The notes beneath the pieces were generated by a model. The model saw only the letters and a list, made by a program, of their open reading frames with translations, was not told where the DNA came from and searched no databases. A stretch of DNA of 64,000 bases from Corylus avellana (taxonomy: Eukaryota; Streptophyta; Magnoliopsida; Fagales; Betulaceae): the NCBI RefSeq assembly GCF_901000735.1, contig NC_081551.1, positions 16,644,545 through 16,708,544 on the forward strand, written 5' to 3'. The position numbers and the translations under genes are program-made. Positions 12,048 through 24,095 of this stretch are shown piece after piece. The stretch's first letter is position 1, and each line of letters opens with the position of its first letter.

Positions 12048-14014
12048 TGTAGTGTCCCAGAATTTTCAAAGCTATTTAAATAGATTATTTTGATAATGAT
12101 GTTATTTTAATATCCATTGTAGCTAAGGATTTTAATTCTTGGGAAATTTATGAGAGTGGTAATTAGAGAATGATAATTGGTGAAATAATAGGATAGTAAA
12201 TGGTAGGTATAAGGATAGGTAGAATAGTAAAATGAGGGTATAATTGTAAATTGAAGATAGAATGAGGGTATAATTGTAAATTGAAGATAGAATGAGGGTA
12301 TAATTGTAAATTGAAGGTAGAATAGTATAGGGTTGGTGAAATAGTATAGGGTTGGTGAAATAGTAAAATGAGAGTATAATTGTAAATTGAAGATAGAATG
12401 AGGGTATAATTGTAAATTGAAGGTAGAATAGTATAGGGTTGGTGAAATAGTATAGGGTTGGTGAAATAGTATAGGGTTGGTGGAATAGTAAAATGAGGGT
12501 ATAATTGTAAATTGACGATAGAATAGTGTTTGATTTTCTCCTATAAATAGAGCTCTTCTCCTTCAGAATTTTCACCACTCATCTCATCTCCCATCTCTTG
12601 CATATATTCTTCCTTCTTCCGCTTTTTACTCGGTCTTTCTTCTTTCTAAGAGTGTTTACTCAGAACAGAGAGAGAAAGGGCGAGACCAAGCGCTACAAGA
12701 AAGAAAGAACACAAGAGATAGCGGACTTTAGAAAGTAGTTTCAAAAGATATACTAGTGGTGTTAGTCATATTGGAGCAACTGGATTCCTTCATACCACTT
12801 TTAGCTTCAGTCTAGAGGTAAGTAAATTCACTACCCCTTCTAAAAGTTACTTCATGTCATGCTATTTATTCATTCTTTAGTAAATTGTAAATGATTATTT
12901 TATTTACGTATTATGAAGTTATGTTGCATGCATGAAGGATTTCTAAAAGAATTATTTAGAAAGTTTATATTTCTTTAAAGGCTTTTTAAGCACAACAAGT
13001 TTATATTTGGAAAAGTTTCCATTTTAAGAAAAGAAAGTTGAGAAATGATGATGATTATAAGAAAGAAAATGATGATAAACCCTCCTACATGTTGCCCTAA
13101 GATGCATCAAAAGAAGTACAAAGAAAAGTACAAGAGATGAGATAAATGTTTATGAAATGAGGGCACATGTATGGAGGAGAGTATTTTTGGCCCCAAGATA
13201 AGATAAGATGAGAGTTCGGTACCGATACTCGGATGGAGGCGAAACCACTGAAGGAGGCTATGCCAGAAGGTGGTATTCCATCAACAGACCGTTGAGTGCA
13301 CCAAGAAAAAAGAGTTAATTGACGGTCGGGCATGGCTGAGGCCACAGTTCAGTGCCATGGTCACAAGGACCCGCAACCCTCGTGCACAGGGGTAATAGTG
13401 TACATGGGCCTTATTATGAGAAAATGAATCTATATTTTCAACGATGATATGCTATGATGATTTACAGAGATAATTTATACTGATGATTTATAATGATGCA
13501 TCATGATGATGATTTATAAAGATGATTTACAACGATGATCTATTACAAGATGTAATAGTATGTATATGTTACGGGGGATGCAACCGTACATACATATATT
13601 ATTATGGCTAGAAGTATATTTATTTGTGAAAAATGATTTTCAAAACTGAGAATAAGGAGTAAAACTATCTATGGTCGTGGATGTTACTTGCTGGGCCCCC
13701 TTTGGGCTCATTCAGTTTTATTTCTTGTTTTCAGGTAGAAAGGATGCTGGAATAGGAGGCCGGAATGGGGACGGGAGTAATTATTAATTTTCAAAGTCTT
13801 TTCATATAAGTTATTGTAATAATATGATATTCTACAACTAAAGTCTAATGTTTTCTAATTTCGCTTGTAATAAAATCTCTTGAATAATGTTTTACGCATT
13901 TATTGTATCCTTTAAAATCAAGTATTCTGATAGACCTTATAGATCTTTGCAAGAACTTTTGTTGTAAAAGAAGAAAAGTGGCAAACTCAGCTTTAACGGG
14001 CTGGGGATGTTACA
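12048..14014 (+). repeat. Gypsy LTR copy 2
   Basis: Same ends as copy 1. Private differences include gaaagaaaatgatg near 13063, gataagataag near 13195, one extra A near 13305, gatctattacaag near 13540 and attctacaac near 13830. The base after its last nucleotide begins ttagt, and the following DNA is copia integrase on the other strand, so this LTR was inserted into a copia element. Confidence 0.9.
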
Positions 14015-14543
14015 TTAGTAATGGATAACACGCACATCCAAAAATTTTAAGAAATGCATAATCAGGGTGGTGTTTGAAGATTTTAAAGAATGGAGAATGA
14101 TTTTCTAATACGGGAGTGGGCATTCGATTTATGAAATGCACAGCTGTGAGAAAAGCATCAACCAAATATGTGGGTGGAAGTTTTGGTTGTGCTAGAAGAG
14201 TAAGACCAATTTCTGTGATGTGGCGGTGTTTTCTTTCAGAAATTCCATTTTGCTCGGATGTATAAGGACATGTGAGTCTATGAAGTATCCTATGTGACTC
14301 AGTGAATTGCTTGAAGCTTGTAGAAACATATTCTCCTCCATTATCAGTTTGGAGTTGTTTAATTTTGTAGGAGAATAAGTTTTCTACAAGACATTTAAAT
14401 TTAATAAAGCAAGTAAGCACATCTGACTTTTGTTTTAAAGTAAACAACCAAGCAAATCTTGAGTAGTCATCAATGAAAACAACGTAAAACTTACAACCTC
14501 CAATGGAAACAACTGGTGAAGTCCATACATCCGAATGGATCAA
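14015..14543 (-). pseudogene. copia integrase fragment
   Basis: The frame contains the integrase core: MIHSDVWTSP with the first Asp, QTDNGGEYVS with the second Asp, and SEQNGISERKHRH with the catalytic Glu, in the normal spacing. It ends FGCACYPLL, which in intact elements continues into R-P-Y. The reading frame runs a few bases into the gypsy LTR and stops. Upstream, on the same strand to about 14715, degraded GAG-pre-integrase sequence (SDTLNLDTH..NPSS) can be read out of frame. Confidence 0.85.
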
Positions 14544-14717
14544 TTCAAGCGGATGTGTGGACCTTCTTAGGGAATCAGAAAAAGGTAACTTCCTACTTTT
14601 AGAAACTTGACAAGACTCACACAGCTTATTAAACTTGACACTTCCAGAAATGGGGAGTAATGATTCTTGAAGTAACTTGTGGATGATGGATTCTAATGGG
14701 TGTCCAAGTTGAGAGTG

Positions 14718-15247
14718 TCAGACATGGACAGGTGTTGTGACTCCTAGAAAAGCAGTAAAAGATGAAACAAAAGCAACTTTTGATGCACGTTTCCTTCCTT
14801 GAAGCTGCTTGAGATAAATGGGGTACAACCCATTTTCACTCGGTCCTTGGAGGAGGATTTCCTTGGTCTGCAAGTCCTTAATCACAAAATAGGTAGATGT
14901 AAGAGTAAAGTGCAATTGTTATCCTTACAAAACTTCTGTATTGAAAGCAAGTTAGAAGAGACATTGGGGCAATGTAATATATTATATAAATGGAGCAATG
15001 TTTTAGGAGTAGAAATTAGAGTAGAACCCATGTTAGCAATCTGCAAGCCTCCTCTATTTCTCACCGTCAAACTGTCGGATCCTTGATAAGGTTGTTGCAA
15101 GGACAGGTTTTCAAGCTCTGCAGTGACATGATTGTTTGCTCCGCTATCCAAGTACCAAGGTTGTTCATTTTCTGGAACAGCATGTGCATGTGCCGTCATT
15201 GCTGCTAGTTGAGATGATGGATGTCGGCCTTGGAATGAGAAATCCAT
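14718..15247 (-). pseudogene. copia protease and linker, broken
   Basis: 15247-14882 reads PWYLDSGANNHVT, the copia aspartic protease active site (DSG), followed by ILHCPNVSSNLLSIQKFC, the conserved region downstream. A frameshift then leads to 14915-14718 (FVIKDLQTKEILLQGPSENGLYPI), the stretch leading to the GAG-pre-integrase domain. The knuckle residues CQICGK..H..LDC can be read just upstream, around 15300-15255. Confidence 0.8.
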
Positions 15248-16194
15248 GCAATGATAACAATCAAGTGCCTGGTGGCTTGTCTTTCCACAGATTTGACAAG
15301 GAGTACGATTAGCATTGAAAAACTAAGAAATTGGAGAGTAAGGTTTACCATTTTGCCGTGGAGATGTAGCAGGTAGTACTCCTTTGGTACTGGAGTTTGG
15401 AAAATTTGGGCGTTGCTGCAGAGGAGGATGCAAACACTGATTGGGGTATTGCTGAAATTTGGTCTTCTTGTTGTAGTATTGTTGCTTTGGTTTTTGCGTG
15501 AAAAACCCAACTTGATTTGCCTCAGGTGGGATAGACTTCACGTGTGATTCCAATAAATATTCAAAATTCAGTAACTCTATTTGAAAGGCTTCAAATGAAA
15601 TTGGGACATCCCTCGTAGCAAAGCTCAGTGATGTAATGAAGGGATGATGGGATGAGTTTAAGCCTCCTACCAAATAGGATATTAAATCCTCATCATCTAC
15701 AGCTTTGCCTACTGCAGCAAGTTGGTCAGCCCAACTCTTTGCAGTGAGCGAATAATCTGAAATATTTTGAGAACCTTGGTTCAAGGTCTGAAGCTGACGT
15801 TTAAGTTGTGAAATCCTTGTCTTAGCATTGGGAGCAAACTTTTTTAGACAGAAGAGACCAAACCTGGTGTGCAGTATTTTGTCCGTAAACCATAGACAAA
15901 ACCCTTTCGGAGAGAGTGCCATTGATCCAAGCTAGGACAAACTGATCTTTCTTCTGCCATATCTGATATGCAGGATCTATGGCAGAGGTAGACTTGCCCT
16001 CATCATCAAGAACAAATTTAGATGGACAAACTTTGAGCCATCAACTATGCTCATGAGGTCATTTGTACGAAGAGCAGGGATGAATGGGTGGTCCAACTTT
16101 GGTTATTAAGTCCCTTTAGTTTGAGGGAAACAAGAGAGGTAGTATTTGGAGGCACAAAGGTAGCATTAACATTGCTGGAGCTAGAAGAGGCCAT
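15240..16194 (-). pseudogene. copia gag, frameshifted
   Basis: The likely original start is ATG 16194 (MASSSSSNVNATFVPPNT). Frameshifts and stops follow. The frame is restored at 15922-15323, which carries the UBN2-type gag core (ISQLKRQLQTLNQGSQNISDY, LISYLVGGLNSSHHPFI) and then a Q/P-rich tail with QYPNQCLHPPLQQRPNFPNS. Not translatable as one protein. Confidence 0.8.
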
Positions 16195-16230
16195 TTGGGA
16201 TAAAAAACAAGAATTGGGGTTAGCCTAAAT

Positions 16231-16245
16231 GGCTCTGATACCAAG
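16231..16245 (-). promoter_or_regulatory. Primer-binding site of the minus-strand copia element
   Basis: Read on the minus strand as ttggtatcagagcc, directly after the LTR end. It fixes element orientation and the LTR edge near 16247. Confidence 0.75.
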
Positions 16246-16246
16246 T

Positions 16247-16593
16247 TAAGAAAATCTAAGAGATGCAAAGAGAAAAGTTTATTGCTTGACTTTCACTGAG
16301 AGGTACACGATGATATATATACAAAAGTTACACTGAAAAACAAGGAATGAAAACATACACTGATTTACAATAATAAAGAAGATATCAATTACAGCCCAAT
16401 TGCCTTATGTGAGATATATTCTGTTGATGTTTTCCTTATAGCCATTGAAAGTTCTTTGCTATTTTTCCTTACTGATGTGTTTCCTTGTAAATCTTGAGAA
16501 TGCCTTGTTGTCTGCACATTAATAGTTTCCTTGTAAGGCAGAGATTGTTTCCCTGGTTGGTTGTCCATGCTTTCCTTAGCTGGTGTCAACGTT
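16247..16593 (-). repeat. LTR of the minus-strand copia element (about 347 bp)
   Basis: Minus-strand reading: near cgttgacacc at the start (one base from a canonical tgttg), a TATA-like gtatatatatcatc about 16325-16312, an aataaa signal near 16285, and the end cttagattttcttaa before the PBS. The terminal CA appears lost. Edges are good to a few bases. Confidence 0.55.
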
Positions 16594-18241
16594 TCTCCAC
16601 AGCTGTAGGATATATATAGGAGCTGATTGCTTGACAGCTTGCATGGTTGATAGTGTTTCCTTAATTGGTGTCAACGGGTCTTCACAGCAAGATGTCATAG
16701 CTATATGGTTGACAGCTTGCAAGGCTTTTGCTGATGTGAAATTCATACTGTTAACAGTCGCAAACTACGATCAAGCCACATCATCAAGGCTTGGTCGATT
16801 GAGCTCTAATTTCTAGTTGACTGAAAACTGCAGCTCCTGGAGAAATTCTATAAATAGGGTTGAGTTTTAGTTGGAAAATCACTCCAAAAACCTTTATTCT
16901 CTCTCTGGAATCGCTGAAATACTTGTGTGAGTTGTGAGTGGGAAGGTTCTCGAGTGGCGAAGCCTTGTGGAATTGGATTCTCGACGTTAAAGTATTGAAG
17001 TGCTTAGGAAAAGCAGAGTTTTTGAGGTATAAATTCTAAAATCTAGATTTTCTGTCAGTAGAATTGTTAGAAAGCTATTGTAATGCTCACATAGATTTAT
17101 TTGTGGTTGAAGAATGTGTTTATAGTGTAGTTGTAATGTCCATATAAAAATATACACAGTGAAGATATATTCTTATAGTGCCATATTAATGGCCTTATAA
17201 ATTCATAAGTGGATATGCTACAATCATTAAAGCATCGTTAAGATGCTTATGTAATGTTATATATGATGTATATGTAATTATACTATAGGAATATTGGCAA
17301 TATTATGATAACGATGAAAGTGGTTGTTTTATCGTACTAGTTTTGATAAAAATAGTTTTAAAAAAGGTTTGCATACACTTTAGTAACGTACATAAATGTG
17401 TCGGTGTGCTACCCAAATTTTTTTAGGATAAATTCAAAGTATAAAAATGATACTTTTACTAAACTAAGGTTTTTATCATAAATCTAAAAGGAAGACACTT
17501 GTCAAGGTTTTCAATTAGTAGATTTTGTTTGATATATGTTATATGTGACGTGTATGGATCCATTGACATGAAAAGATGTCAAAAAACGAGGGTTCTTGAA
17601 AAATGTGTTGTTCTCTAGAGCAACTTGATCGACCAAGCTCAGATTCCCTGGGTGGAGACCTGGTAAAGGTTTGTCAATGGTTCGGTGGAGGCTTGGCGGT
17701 GGCTTGGTGGAGGTCTAGCAGTTTTTGAAGAAGCTTTTTGATCAAACCTAATGTAGGCCAGTTGTACCCGTTTTGGTCAAATCCGTTTTACTTAGAAAAT
17801 CATATATTTTGATTTTGACATCAGATGGAGACCAACTTTGTGGTGTTGGAAAGCCTTTTCAGAGGGCCACGATTTTGTATTTCATGACATAATTCCAACG
17901 TTTAGCAGTAGAAATTTGTCATTTTGTATTATTTTTACAGAAAGTGTACTTATTTCGTTTATTTATTTATTATTATTTTATTGTTTTGAATTTAGGCTTT
18001 ATTTAAGTCTCATAAGATGACCTTAGCTGTCAGTTTATTTATTTTGATCAGTTTATCAATATGAAACACTTTATGAGTGATTTTCAAACCCTTTTTATCT
18101 TGATTTCTTGATAGAATCTTGATTTAAGAAGAGTTGTGATTCTATTGTTATTTATTATTATGAACCCATTACGTCACCCTTGCATCAAAACTGAGATTAT
18201 TTTTTTTCGGTCACACCAAACATTGTCAATTACATCAAAAC
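16594..18241. other. Non-coding, probably old LTR sequence
   Basis: No gene recognised. A TATA-like ctataaatagg at 16850 is followed by a CT-rich leader-like stretch, which looks like a plant LTR promoter on the + strand, but no PBS, PPT or partner LTR was found. Around 17640-17720 there is a short run of ggtggaggcttggcgg-type repeats. Confidence 0.35.
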
Positions 18242-19303
18242 TAGGGGTGTAAATGAGTCGAGTTTGGGCAAGCTTCTCTTTTCCGGACTCGGCTCGTTTA
18301 ATTTGGAATCACGCTCGAGCTCGAACTTGCCACAAGCTTGAAAAAACTGCTTGAGCTCGGCTTGTTAGGGTTGAAACCTTGCTTGAACTCGAACTCGTCT
18401 ATTTTAGCCGAGCTCGAGCAGCTCATTTAAGTTCAATAAAATAAAATAAAAAAGTCTCTCGATCTCTGCATGTCGATCTCTCTCCCAAATCATTGAATGT
18501 CTCTCTCAATCTGTTGCGATAGAATGAACGGAAGGGTGAAGAAATGTCACAAGTATCACATGGTTGGACTCATGTGAGTGCTTGAGAGAGGAGAAAATGG
18601 AGTTGGTCTTTTTCAGAAGAGACGTTTGGGAGGAGAATAAGGCATGCATGTCTTGGGGAAAGAAGGGAAGCATGTGTGGGTCTTGGGCAGAGAACTGTCA
18701 TTGGTTATTGTGAGCACTTGGAAGAGATAAGAAGCAGCTGGCAAGTAAAGGGTTAAAGCCGCTACGTGTCATTTCTGTATTCGTTACCAACGATTGCTTG
18801 CAGAGGAGTTAATTGAGAGAATAATAGTCACATATGAGTTAGCTTGCAAGTGGGCTGTACTTTATTAGCAAGAAGGTTGGGCTTCTTTGTAATAAAAGTA
18901 GTTTGAGGGTTGTTAAGTAGTTGGGCTTATTACAGCTGGAAACTGGGCTAAGCTGTCCATTCTATTACATAATTGGGCTTAGTCTAAGGGTATAAAGTCT
19001 TGTAAGTCATATTGATTTGTTAGAGTTAGAATTGTATTCTCTTAGTTGCTTAGTTCATTCCATTTGAATATATATAGGTCTCTCCGACCAAAATAAGTTA
19101 TTGACTATATATTATTATTTGTTATTTAATAAAAAATAAGGGATCGAGCCTTATACGAGTTTGCTTATGAGCCTAACCATATCGAGTCAAGTTTGCTTCG
19201 ATTAAGATTTGTGTTTACGAACGGTTCATTTAATAATCGAGTCGAGCTTATACGAGCCAATCTTGAATTCATTTGCAAGCGGTTTTGCTCACTTACACCC
19301 CTA
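18242..19303. mobile_element. Non-autonomous hAT-like element
   Basis: Left end taggggtgtaaatgag, right end ctcacttacacccct(a): a 15-base inverted repeat with one mismatch. Flanking octamers are atcaaaac (18234-18241) and actgaaac (19304-19311). Five of eight positions match and the three differences are transitions, as expected for a decayed 8-bp hAT target duplication. Both ends carry the repeated words gagctcg and gctcgagc. The middle (about 18440-19140) is unrelated non-coding DNA with no long frame. Confidence 0.65.
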
Positions 19304-19383
19304 ACTGAAACAAAATGGAGGCTAATTTGAATTGAGTTGATTAGATTTTTGCATGCCTTCTCCATGGTTTGGCTGCTACATTT

Positions 19384-20480
19384 TAGGGGTGAAAATGCGG
19401 CTACAGTTAGCAGTCATTGGCTAAAACCGCTAACCGTAACCACCTAGGTGGTTGACTAGAGGTTCACGGTTAACGGTTAATAACCCTAATAACCATTTTT
19501 AAAAAAAAAACAAAAAAATTAAAAATTAAAAGAAAAGGTCAAAATGACGTCGTTTCTATGGTAATAACTAATATGATAATACCGTACTACATACGACATC
19601 GTTTTTAAAATTTTATACATTTTTATATATATTTAAATATAAAAACGACGTGGTTTCATGTATATATTGTTGGGAAAATTAATAATTAATTGACAACCAA
19701 TTTCTCACCAGCCCTTTATGCGAAAGATAAGTTTGGAAAGAAAACACACGAGAACACACACCAATCACACACATACACAAAGAGTTTACGTGGTTTAGCA
19801 ATATGCCTACGTCCATGGGGCGTGATCCGGTCTCCTTCTTTACTATTGAGAAACATTGAGTATAATAGTACAAGTCTGAATCGCTCAAGTTTAATATCCC
19901 AAACTCAAGCCCTTAACCCCTTGTACACCCTATTCAACTGTCCCTCTCAAATACCCAGTAAAGAAAATTCTCTACACTTTGTAAATGCCACAAAGTGCTT
20001 TCACCAATTTGGATTTTCCGGATCCCCACTTAACCAAGGACTGCATGTCCTTTTATAGAGGCTTAATCACGAAAAATAGGAGAACAATTTTAATCCAATT
20101 GCTACTCGAAAAACGAAACCATCATGAATACAAAGTCTTTCCATGATGAAGATAAACATTGCAGCCCACATGTTTATCGACACACATTTTCTCCAAAGAA
20201 TCCAATTCCAAGTTGTTCTTGAACTCTTTTTAAAACTAACATTATCTTCTTATAGATAAATAGGACTTTAGCCTACCAACTTGAATATTAATATTTTTCA
20301 GCAATTATCTTCACATTTGTTGACAATTTGAGCCATTATCAACATATATATATGGTTAGCGGTTTTGAAAAAATAAAAAACTGCTAACCGTAACCACTTA
20401 GGCAATTAGCAATTTTTTCTAATCACGTTCAAAAGTGATTAGTGCAATTAGCGGATAATTATTAACCTCCCACTTTTTTA
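19384..20480. mobile_element. hAT-like element remnant, split by a solo LTR
   Basis: Starts taggggtgaaaatgcgg and carries many gctaaccgtaacc words in both orientations on either side of the solo LTR (19384-19495 and 20350-20480). The right terminus has decayed (ttaacctcccac), so the end is approximate. No coding capacity. Confidence 0.4.
19668..20344 (-). repeat. Solo LTR with matching ends and target site
   Basis: 677 bases starting tgttggg and ending atcaaca, a perfect TGTTG...CAACA terminal pair, flanked on both sides by tatat (19663-19667, 20345-20349). No PBS or coding domain is attached, so this is what remains after LTR-LTR recombination. The sense strand was not firmly established; a TATA-like ttttatagagg near 20051 lies on the plus strand, so the orientation given is a guess. 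Weak point: the target site is low-complexity AT. Confidence 0.6.
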
Positions 20481-20572
20481 CATTTACTACATTTATAAAA
20501 GATGCCCGTAGGCTACAGTGTTTAGTTTAGGCGTACTAGTAATAATGGCGCTTGAGGTTAGTAATTGCTAAA

Positions 20573-20782
20573 GGATTTGGCTTATATGCTGTTATTAAAA
20601 TAACAGCATGTATGCTGTAGTTGAATCAACGGTCAAGATTTAATTTTTCAAAATCTCTTTTTCATTTTCTCTCTCTTATTAAATGCTTATAAATGTAAGA
20701 TAACTTTAAAATTAAATCTTGACCGTTGATTCAACTACAGCATACATACTGTTATTAAAATAACAGCATGTAAGCCAGATCC
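20573..20782 (+). mobile_element. MULE-type MITE, copy 1, with perfect 9-bp target duplication
   Basis: 210 bases whose two ends are inverted repeats of about 70 bases (ggatttggcttatatgctg at left; the complement at right). Perfect 9-base direct repeats attgctaaa flank it at 20564-20572 and 20783-20791. Nine-base duplications and long TIRs are the signature of Mutator-like elements. The core between the arms is a short CT-rich sequence. A second copy in the opposite orientation is at 54362-54571. Confidence 0.85.
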
Positions 20783-20791
20783 ATTGCTAAA

Positions 20792-22440
20792 TATGGTGCT
20801 CGCGAGAATCTTGCTTGTGGTTGGTGGCTTTTGCTAGGATCCCGCCTTTGTTCCTTCCATGTTTATATTTTTGGGATTTGTGCCTAACACGTTGACTGAC
20901 ATAAACAAGCTAGTAACAGTAAGGATGATAAAAAACAAATCCTTCCATCTAACGAAAGAATTTTCTATTTGACTAGACGTTAATGTTGCAGCATCTTTTG
21001 ACATATTTCAATAAACTCTTGAAAATCATGGCAACTACCACTAGTGACCACATGTTTAGTCTTCTAGCTGTACGTGTGCTTCGAAGAACCCTCTGGATTC
21101 TTTAATTCGTGTCTTTTATTTGTGTTGCCATGTCTATCCCTTCGAGAATTTAAGTGCAGGTCGATTTGTTATCTTCTTATTTTTTAAATCGAAAATGATT
21201 TGCAAACAAGACGAATTTTGGTGAAGCTTTTATGATTTGTCAAAGTTTGTAATAACTTTCACCAAACAAATGCGATCTTTTACCCCTTGGGTGGCCCAAA
21301 CTACCTAGACGGGGTGGTTCGGTCAGCTTTGAGGGCCAAATGAATTTTATTTTTTATTTTTTATTTTTTATATAAATTTGGTCTTTGGAGGTGGCCGGAC
21401 CACCTCTAAGGGCCATGGGGTGGCCAAAGCCATCCTAGTCTCCAACTAGGGTGACCAATCGCCCTTTATTTTTTTATTTTATTTTATTTTATATATTTTT
21501 TAATATGAAATAATATTTTATTATTATTTTTTGTTAGTGAGACATGTGTTTTATTTGTGGCTCTAAGATTTCTTTTAACAAATTTTGACCATAAAGTAAA
21601 TATTCTTCAGTACAAAATGGACTGAAGATGATCCTGTTCCTTTATACGGCATGAACCAATAATTGTTCAAATTCCATGTTTTTAACGAATTTGATTAAAG
21701 CCCAAGAAATAATTATCCGTTACCCTAGTTGGCAGAAGTTTTTTGCTCCGACCAGTTTTAATTATATTATCCCTGGAGCCTAAATAATAATGAATTCTCC
21801 ACTGCGGTTTGATTTAAGGTACGTATTTACAACAAGTTAGACTTGTCTTGCACAGACAGTGAGGGATTAATAACCCACAAGCTTTTGTTTATAAAAAATG
21901 CTACGTGCAATTTTATTTTTATATTTTTAATTATATACTTTTTAATGTAGAGTGACAATTATTATTAGATTTAAAATTAAATAATAATTTATTTAAAATT
22001 TAATAATAATTTTTACTATCACGTCAAAAAATTATACTTTAAAGTAGAAGAGAAAAAATGTGTGTAATGCTTATGTTTGTAGGATATTAATTATCATGCC
22101 TGAAGGCACATCTTTAAACTAAGAAAGTTTGAGCAAGTTATAATCAGGGTGATTAAACAAAGATCTTTGGAAAGGCGTCCCGGAATTTTTACTCCATCTG
22201 TCTTTATTTATTTAAGTGGCGGCAAGATAATCTATAATACTTAACTACAACATTTTTTTTTTTTTAATTGGGAAACGATTGAATGTTATTTGTTTGATAT
22301 AAAATGGGATACATGCACCTCTTTGAGTGGCAGGACTCAGGAGTTATGAACTCTCGAGCATCCTTGCTAAAATTAACTTTTTTCCATAAACCATAAAGTA
22401 ATACGACTTGTGGGTTTTTATTTTTATTTTTTTATTTTAA
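20792..22440. other. Non-coding, no gene seen
   Basis: AT-rich intergenic DNA. It contains a short repeated motif around 21290-21480 (ggtggcc / ggtggttcgg words separated by tttattttttatt runs). No protein domain or RNA gene recognised. Confidence 0.5.
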
Positions 22441-23560
22441 TAAAAAAGGAGAGGCTGGGGAGATTAATTGTGGCTATCCTACTTGAGAATTATTATAGTA
22501 GCACATACCTGCTGGGAACTGTACATAAGGGGAGGGGCCTAGATGGTAAGAACTGTAGGCGCTTCCTTAAGTCTAATTGAGCTATAGCTTGACCTAGTTA
22601 GCCCCACCAGGGCATCAATGAGAATCCAAAGCGGTGGCTATCTTACCTGGGATGACCATAGTAGCACTTACTCGCTAGGAGCCGCACAGGAAGGGAAGGG
22701 CCTAGACAGTGAGAACTGCAACACTCCCTCAAGTTTTGCTGAACCATAGCCTAACTTGGCCCCACCAAGGTATCAATGGGAATCCAAGGCAGTGGCTATC
22801 CTATCTGGTTGTGACCATAGTAGTACCTATTCGCTGGGAGCCACACAAGAGGGGAGGGGCCTACACGGTGGGAACCGTAAGTGCTCTCTCAAATCCGATT
22901 GAGCTATAGCCTAACCTAGTCCCACTAAGGCATTAATGGGAATCTAAGGCGGTAGCTATTCTATATGGACGTGACCATAGTAGCACCAATTTGCTGGGAG
23001 CCGAACAGGAGGGGAGGGGCCTAGACTATGGGAACCGCATGCGCTCCCTCAAGTCCGACTGAGCTATAGCTTGACTCAATCCCACGAGGGTATCAATGGG
23101 AATCCAAGGCAGTGGCTATCATACTTGGGCGTGACCATAGTAGCTCCTATCTTGGGAGCCGCACAGGAGAGGAGGGGCCTAAACGGTTGGAACTGCAGGC
23201 ACTCCCTCAAGTTCAACTAAACCATAATCTGATACAGTCCCACCAAAGAATCAATGGGAATCCAAGGTGGTGACTATCCTACTTGGGCATGACCATAGTA
23301 ATACCTATCTGCTGAGAGCCACACAAGAGGGGAGGGCCTAGAGGGTGGGAATCGCATGCGCTCCCTCAAGTCTGATTAAGCTATAACTTGACCCAACCCT
23401 ACCAAGACATCAATGGGAATCCAAGGTGGCTAATACTAATCAGGCATATGTGGGGATTCTCCATTTCAGAAATTCAAACCTACGCCTTAGTACATGTCTT
23501 GGCCACTGGAAAATTTTCTTGGGTCATTGAACCCCCACCCTTGGTGGTATATATACGACT
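22441..23560. repeat. Tandem array of a ~158-bp unit in a dispersed repeat
   Basis: The landmark tggctatc recurs at 22471, 22635, 22793, 22953 (tagctatt), 23113, 23271 (tgactatc) and 23427, giving a period of 156-164 bases and six full units plus a partial one. Each unit reads: gaccatagtagcacct, ctgggagccgcacagg, gaggggcctaga, ctccctcaagtc, gagctatagcctgac, cccaccaagg, atcaatgggaatccaagg. The first unit is preceded by a T-rich run and ggctggggagattaattg. The last is followed by about 130 bases not repeated here. Unit divergence is roughly 10-20 percent. A 5' fragment recurs at 24065 and a 3' fragment at 27560. Confidence 0.8.
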
Positions 23561-24064
23561 TGTGGTTTATGTGTCCATCTCTCTCCCTATGCGAATAAAG
23601 AAAATTTCAATGCATAACTTTAGGGTTTTTAAAATTCATTAATTGATTTAAGCCACAACTATTAAAAATTTCATTATTTCTTAGTGTCTTCACAGTTTCA
23701 GCAATTTCTTTTTCATGAACTATGGCACAACATTTGCATGATATTGATCTAACAACATTAAAAACAATATTAACAAAGAAAAAAAGAGTTGCAATTTAGA
23801 TGTGATTTTTAGCAACAACAACTGAAGTTACTTGAAGGTAGTGTATAAAACAATGAACATAATAGGCAGACAAATTATCGCTCAAAATAATTATTTTAAG
23901 TCCATTCAACTCACTTCAAATGTTGCTAGCTCCATTGTATCCATACCCTAACAATATGTTAATGTTTAACACTTGCTTACTAAGTACTGACTCAATTCTT
24001 ATTTTTTTCTTTTTATTATTTTTTTTTATTATTTTTTTTTATTATTTTTTCTATTCAATAAGAG
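23561..24064. other. Non-coding AT-rich spacer
   Basis: No gene recognised. It ends in a long T/A-rich run (24000-24055) like the one preceding the 158-bp array. Confidence 0.5.
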
Positions 24065-24095
24065 TAGGCCGGGGAGACCAATTGTGGCTATCTGA
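24065..24095. repeat. 5' fragment of the 158-bp-array repeat
   Basis: taggccggggagaccaattg followed by tggctatc matches the start of the array at 22450-22478, again directly after a T-rich run. Similarity stops at about 24095. Confidence 0.6.

Larger units (their letters stand above)
5251..14014 (+). mobile_element. Ty3/gypsy chromovirus (Tekay/Del type) with two LTRs and intact gag-pol
   Basis: Two direct repeats of 1966 and 1967 bases (5251-7216, 12048-14014) begin tgtagtgtccc and end tgttaca. They bracket a primer-binding site (7221), one gag-pol frame (7418-11899) and a polypurine tract (12036). LTR divergence looks like one or two percent by eye, so the sequence is young. However, the bases flanking the two outer LTR ends differ (tactg before, ttagt after), while the LTR ending at 26297 is followed by tactg. 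The two LTRs shown here may therefore belong to different insertions. Confidence 0.85.
14015..16593 (-). mobile_element. Ty1/copia retrotransposon, 5' part only, cut by gypsy LTR copy 2
   Basis: Read on the minus strand: LTR (16593-16247), tRNA-Met PBS (16245-16231), gag, zinc knuckle, protease and integrase. The integrase ends abruptly at 14015, where the gypsy LTR begins. Reverse transcriptase, RNase H and the 3' LTR should lie on the far side of that gypsy insertion but are not present left of 5251. Stops and frameshifts show the copia copy is old and dead. Confidence 0.85.

Noticed and set aside
5251..14014. Treating this interval as one simple intact gypsy insertion
   Set aside because: Flanking pentamers do not match (tactg versus ttagt) while the third LTR does match the left flank.
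22441..23560. CRISPR-like array
   Set aside because: Units are ~158 bases, abutting and diverged, with no short identical repeats separated by unique spacers; this is a eukaryotic repeat.
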